This document shows positions 60,510 to 64,000 of a stretch of 64,000 nt of DNA, piece by piece (position 1 is the stretch's first letter; the number at the start of each line of letters is the position of its first letter). The notes beneath the pieces are model-generated. The model saw nothing but the letters and a program-made list of their open reading frames with translations, ran no database searches and was not told where the DNA came from. Source of the DNA: an uncultured Actinomycetes bacterium. Its GTDB lineage: Bacteria > Actinomycetota > Actinomycetes > S36-B12 > CAIYMF01. Where the stretch lies: positions 1-64,000 of the forward strand of contig CAIXFH010000192.1 of NCBI GenBank assembly GCA_903918645.1, read 5' to 3'. The position numbers and the translations under genes were made by a program.

Positions 60510-62464
60510 CTTACCCAGTGCAGGCACGCCCAGGCTCGGTCGCCAATGCCTGGATTCCCATGAGCGACGGGGTTTTTCTTGCTGTCACGCTGCACATTCC
60601 GGATCCTTCTTGGGGTCGGCAGCCATGCATCCTGGAAGCACTGCCCTACCGCAAGGACGACATGACCTCGTCCTACAGTGCCGAATACGCGCGGCTATGC
60701 GGTGAATACGGATATGCCGTCGCGCGCCTCGACGTCAGAGGCACGGGTAATTCCGGTGGACGCGCCACCGACGAATATCCCGTGCAGGAGCAGCGGGACC
60801 TGGCTGAAGTCATTGCCTGGCTCGCCGCGCAGCCTTGGTGTGACAGCAATATCGGCATGTACGGCACGTCCTACAGTGGCTTCAATTCGCTGCAGATGGC
60901 ATGTGAGCGTCCACCTCAACTTAAGGCCGTTGTCGCGATCTATGCCACCGACGATCGTCATACCGATGACGTGCACTACATGGGTGGCCTGTTGAAGTGG
61001 CTCGACCTCGTCGACTACCCGCACTACATGACACCGATGAATGCGCTGCCTCCGGTACCAGCTGTTTTCGGACCCAACTGGCGCGATGAGTGGCTTGCCC
61101 GTATCGCTGAGCATGAGCCGTGGTTGCTCACCTGGCTTGAGCATCCGCACGATGACGAGTACTGGCGGCACGGCTCGGTTCGGCCTGATTACGACCGCAT
61201 CGCAATCCCGACGATGATCGTGGCAGGCTGGGCCGACGGATATCGCAACAACTCATTCCGGACGATGCAGCGGCTGAGTGAAAAGGGAGTGCCGCGTCGC
61301 CTTCTGGCTGGACCCTGGGCGCACGCGTCCACTTCGTCCTCGGCACCTGGGCCGCGCATCGATCTGGTACCCGAAATGGTCACCTGGTGGGATCGATGGC
61401 TACGCGGGATCGACAACGGCATCGATCGCGCCCCCGAGGCCGTGTGGTACTCGCGTGCATCCCACTCGCCCGCGCCGGATCTCGATCTCATACCTGGCGT
61501 GTGGCGTGCCGATAGTTGGCCGTCGCCTCGATCGGCGCTAGTCGAGTACGAACTCGTCGCCCCGCATTCCTACACGGTGAAACCTGACGTTGGCACGGCC
61601 GCGTGGATCTCGTGCGCCGGTCATCTGCCTTGGGGTCAGTCGATAGATCAGCGATATGACGACGCCGACTCAATCACCTGGGACTTCGACCCGCAGGGCC
61701 TGGAGATCGCGGGGCACGCGCACGTCCGCTTGCAACTAATGTCGTCCGAACCCGTTGCCACGGTGTCGGCCAAATTGTGCGATGTAGCGCCGGACGGCAC
61801 GTCCACTCTCGTCACGCGTGGCACGCTTAATCTCACTCGTCGCGAAGGCATGGATCGCACCGATCCGCTTGTGCCGGGCCAGTTGTACGACGTCACCGTC
61901 GAGCTCGAAGCGACTGCGTGGCAGTGGAGCCTGGGCCGACGGCTGCGACTCTCGATCGCTGGCGCCGACTGGCCCAACACGGTGGCCCCACCGTTGCCGC
62001 TCACGCTGACGATCGTCGGTGGCACGCTCGTTCTTCCGGCGTACAACCCCGTAGGTTCACCAGCGCCACCTGAGTTCGTTCCCGGTGATGACACGTCTGG
62101 TGAGTCGCGTGAAGGTGTGGTCTGGCGAGTTGAACGTGACGTCCTCAAGGACACCACGGCGTGTGTCACCGATCACGGCGCCGTGTACTTCATTCCTTAT
62201 GGCGAGGCGGTTGAGCACTACGCGGGCCGGGTGCAAGTGTCGAACCGCACCTTCGAGCAGGTTGCCTCAGCGGACGTCTCGTTCACGCTTCGCTTCGCAG
62301 ACGACGCTCGCGGCGGTGCGGTTGTCGCTCACGCGCGATCACAACTGGAAGTGCATGCTGGGCCGGCGAACTTCGACGTCGCCATCACGCTCACCTGCAC
62401 TGAGAACGACGTTGTTGTCGGTGAACGTTCGTGGCGAAGGTCGTTCCCACGCGATCTCGCCTGA
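60506..62464 (+). CDS. CocE/NonD family alpha/beta hydrolase
   Basis: 652 residues: alpha/beta-hydrolase domain with GMYGTSYSGFNSLQMA (Ser nucleophile), cap domain (about 170-300), the catalytic Asp in AGWADGYRNNSF and the His in AGPWAHAST, then the galactose-binding-like jelly roll of Xaa-Pro dipeptidyl-peptidase type (about 370-640). Family members include cocaine esterase and X-Pro peptidases. Overlap with the P1 peptidase gene suggests a joint role in peptide or amide breakdown. Confidence 0.9.
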   Translation: MTYPVQARPGSVANAWIPMSDGVFLAVTLHIPDPSWGRQPCILEALPYRKDDMTSSYSAEYARLCGEYGYAVARLDVRGTGNSGGRATDEYPVQEQRDLAEVIAWLAAQPWCDSNIGMYGTSYSGFNSLQMACERPPQLKAVVAIYATDDRHTDDVHYMGGLLKWLDLVDYPHYMTPMNALPPVPAVFGPNWRDEWLARIAEHEPWLLTWLEHPHDDEYWRHGSVRPDYDRIAIPTMIVAGWADGYRNNSFRTMQRLSEKGVPRRLLAGPWAHASTSSSAPGPRIDLVPEMVTWWDRWLRGIDNGIDRAPEAVWYSRASHSPAPDLDLIPGVWRADSWPSPRSALVEYELVAPHSYTVKPDVGTAAWISCAGHLPWGQSIDQRYDDADSITWDFDPQGLEIAGHAHVRLQLMSSEPVATVSAKLCDVAPDGTSTLVTRGTLNLTRREGMDRTDPLVPGQLYDVTVELEATAWQWSLGRRLRLSIAGADWPNTVAPPLPLTLTIVGGTLVLPAYNPVGSPAPPEFVPGDDTSGESREGVVWRVERDVLKDTTACVTDHGAVYFIPYGEAVEHYAGRVQVSNRTFEQVASADVSFTLRFADDARGGAVVAHARSQLEVHAGPANFDVAITLTCTENDVVVGERSWRRSFPRDLA

Positions 62465-62477
62465 TGACGCGAAGGCG

Positions 62478-63686
62478 CTAGTCGATCGGGCTATCGACTT
62501 CGTGATGCGAAGGCGCGATCACCGGCGCCAGCAGTGTCATGGACAGGGCAAGGGGAAGTAGCACCCAGAGAGCGTTGGCGAGCCCGGTGGTTTGCGCGAT
62601 GAGGCCGATTAGCGGCGGGCCAACCAGGAATCCGCCATAACCCACGGTTGCGACGTAGGCGATGGCAGCGGCTGAATGTCCGCGACGCTCGCCCGCTGCG
62701 CTCATACCGGCAGGGAAGACCAGCGCTAACCCCATGCCCCACAAGGCAACGCCGATGAGCGATCCGAGGAAGGCGGGTGCGAGCAACGTGATGGTGATCC
62801 CGAGAGCGGCGAACAGGCCAGCCAATCTGATCGCCTGCGCTCGGCCGAGGCGATCGATCACCGTGGTGCCACCGAGTCGCGTGAGGGTGACGGCCAGCGC
62901 GAAGGTTGCGTAGCCCAAGGCGGCCAGGCTTTGGGTCTGGTTGCGGAAGTCGTGCAGGTACAACGCGAGCCAGTCGGCGGCAGCACCTTCGAGAAGCATC
63001 GACAACAGCACCAAGAGCCCGATGAGTAACAGTCGCTTGGTCAACATTCGCGCGCGAGGGATCGCAACGCCATCTGTCAATGTGGGTTCGCGAACCGGGC
63101 GGTCATCGAGGTACCACCGGGTTGCGGTGATCAACGCGGCCGCAGTGATGAAGAGTGCAACCATGCTGAAGTGTGTAGCCAGGCTGAGGTCGCCTGCGGC
63201 GGCGAGCGCTCCGACCCCGGCGCCCAAAATGGCACCCAAACTCCAGCACGCATGGTACCTAGGCATGTAGTCGCGACCCGCCGACCGGTCTAGGTATGAC
63301 CCTTGGATGCTGGCGCAGACGTCGAACGTGCCGAGGGCAGCGCCCATCAAGATTAAGAGCCCGCCGGTCGTGACTGCAGTGGGGGTGAGAGCTGACCCGA
63401 TCAGCAGAATCGATCCGGCAGTTGCACTTGCGGCCAGAACAGGGCCGCTGCCGATTCGTGCCGCGATACGTCCTGCTAGTGGCATCGCGACGATCGCGCC
63501 TAGGCCGCTCATCAATAGGACAAGGCCGATTGTGCGCGGATCTGCGGCAAGCCGATCTCGAGTGGCCGGGATGCGCGAAACCCAGCTCGCCATGATGAAT
63601 CCGTTGAGGCCCAGGCTGATGGCCACGGCGATGAATGCCGAGCGAGGAACGGGGCGGCGCTCACCTTCGAACTGTTGGGCTGTCAC
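62478..63686 (-). CDS. MFS transporter (FucP/YbjJ-like)
   Basis: 402 residues with 12 hydrophobic helices. Features: ATRDRLAADPRTIGLVLLMSGLGAIVAMPLAGRIAARIG, which is the loop 2-3 motif, and the pseudo-symmetrical second half beginning TKRLLLIGLLVLL. GTG 63686 is chosen because the longer frame is antisense to the TetR gene. It is divergent from that regulator gene, which may repress it. Substrate unknown. Confidence 0.85.
   Translation of the reverse strand: MTAQQFEGERRPVPRSAFIAVAISLGLNGFIMASWVSRIPATRDRLAADPRTIGLVLLMSGLGAIVAMPLAGRIAARIGSGPVLAASATAGSILLIGSALTPTAVTTGGLLILMGAALGTFDVCASIQGSYLDRSAGRDYMPRYHACWSLGAILGAGVGALAAAGDLSLATHFSMVALFITAAALITATRWYLDDRPVREPTLTDGVAIPRARMLTKRLLLIGLLVLLSMLLEGAAADWLALYLHDFRNQTQSLAALGYATFALAVTLTRLGGTTVIDRLGRAQAIRLAGLFAALGITITLLAPAFLGSLIGVALWGMGLALVFPAGMSAAGERRGHSAAAIAYVATVGYGGFLVGPPLIGLIAQTTGLANALWVLLPLALSMTLLAPVIAPSHHEVDSPID
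62480..62499. terminator. Short hairpin between convergent cocE-like and MFS genes
   Basis: AGTCGAT (62480-62486) and ATCGACT (62493-62499) pair around CGGGCT; the hairpin overlaps the MFS 3' end. Nearby GATGCGAAGGCGC-type repeats flank it. Confidence 0.5.
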
Positions 63687-63813
63687 GTGAGCCCTCGTGG
63701 ACTTCGGTTCAGGATGACGAATGCTGCTGTCGCGGCGACATCGTCGCGTATCCGAGGAGACGACACATCGAACTGCGCAGCCATTTTCTCGCCTCTCTGA
63801 GTAGGGCAACAGT

Positions 63814-64000
63814 ATGGTCACGCCTATGGCCAGGCGAAAAGTTGAGGTGCGACGCGAGGAGATCCTTGCAGCGGCCGAGGCCGAGGTTGCCAAGCGTGGA
63901 TTCGCGCATACGCGGGTCGCGGATGTTGCATCGGCACTTGGCGTCAGTACCGCACTCGTCTTCTACCACTTCGGTACTAAAGAGAAGCTCTTCGCCGCCG
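63814..64000 (+). CDS. TetR-family regulator, N-terminal part
   Basis: Cut off by the window end; 62 residues are visible. ARRKVEVRREEILAAAEAEV, VADVASALGVSTALVFYHFGTKEKLFAA is the TetR helix-turn-helix. The first possible start ATG 63814 has GTAGGG eight bases upstream; ATG 63826 (MARRKVE) is equally plausible and may be leaderless. It is divergent from the MFS gene with 127 bases between, hence a candidate repressor of that transporter. Confidence 0.85.
   Translation, partial: MVTPMARRKVEVRREEILAAAEAEVAKRGFAHTRVADVASALGVSTALVFYHFGTKEKLFAA

Overview
The window is a high-GC chromosomal segment of an actinobacterium (Actinomycetota). This rests on the gene content and order: a sigR/rsrA pair next to a 24-residue bL37 gene, whiB1, a PdtaS-type histidine kinase, an aroA-rsgA overlap, actinobacterial SdhCAB, a fused 2-oxoglutarate dehydrogenase (Kgd type), nickel superoxide dismutase with its protease, many GTG starts and GTGA/ATGA overlaps. 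The order aroA - SRAP protein - sigR/rsrA - small biotinyl protein - pdtaS - whiB1 - diacylglycerol kinase follows the Mycobacterium tuberculosis Rv3218-Rv3228c neighbourhood from memory. The genus cannot be fixed from the sequence alone.

Layout. 1-4.7 kb: a truncated drug-efflux MFS gene, a polyphosphate-glucokinase-like ROK kinase, a DUF1015 protein and an M20 peptidase. 4.9-8.5 kb: succinate dehydrogenase operon. 8.5-12.9 kb: amine oxidase, fdhD, cytochrome P450, CBS protein. 13-17.5 kb: membrane proteins, hisN, rsgA, aroA. 17.5-20.4 kb: SRAP protein, hydrolase, thiol-stress sigma factor and its zinc anti-sigma factor, bL37. 20.5-27.6 kb: two hypothetical proteins, then a five-gene run (HD-GYP, degenerate HD-GYP, biotinyl carrier, solitary PilT-like ATPase, thioesterase) that sits inside the conserved block. 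27.6-33 kb: GNAT, nagA, pdtaS, whiB1, lipid kinase. 33-36.8 kb: sigF-like sigma factor with RsbW-like partner, two GNATs, an Nramp-like transporter. 37-44.5 kb: two proteins made of tandem ferredoxin-like domains, pentapeptide protein, O-acyltransferase, DUF3097 and envelope proteins. 44.5-48.9 kb: PPOX/DUF1330 pair with divergent MarR, a toxin-antitoxin cluster (VapBC, a decayed remnant, Doc with an RHH antitoxin), an AlkZ-family protein. 49-58 kb: sodN/sodX, malic enzyme, quinone reductase, family A polymerase, DUF6104, Kgd. 58-64 kb: HDAC-like deacetylase, P1 peptidase, CocE hydrolase, MFS transporter and the start of a TetR gene.

How they work together. Sdh, Kgd and malic enzyme are core carbon metabolism. 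SigR/RsrA, SodN/SodX and WhiB1 form a redox-stress theme. The most unusual part is 22.1-27.6 kb: an apparent cyclic-di-GMP module (active plus degenerate HD-GYP) joined to a stand-alone PilT-like motor, preceded by a 665-base leader with inverted repeats and three perfect 16-base repeats. A second theme is short in-frame tandem repeats in otherwise conserved proteins (SdhA, FdhD, SigF, a hypothetical protein). No rRNA, tRNA, CRISPR array, insertion sequence or prophage was seen.
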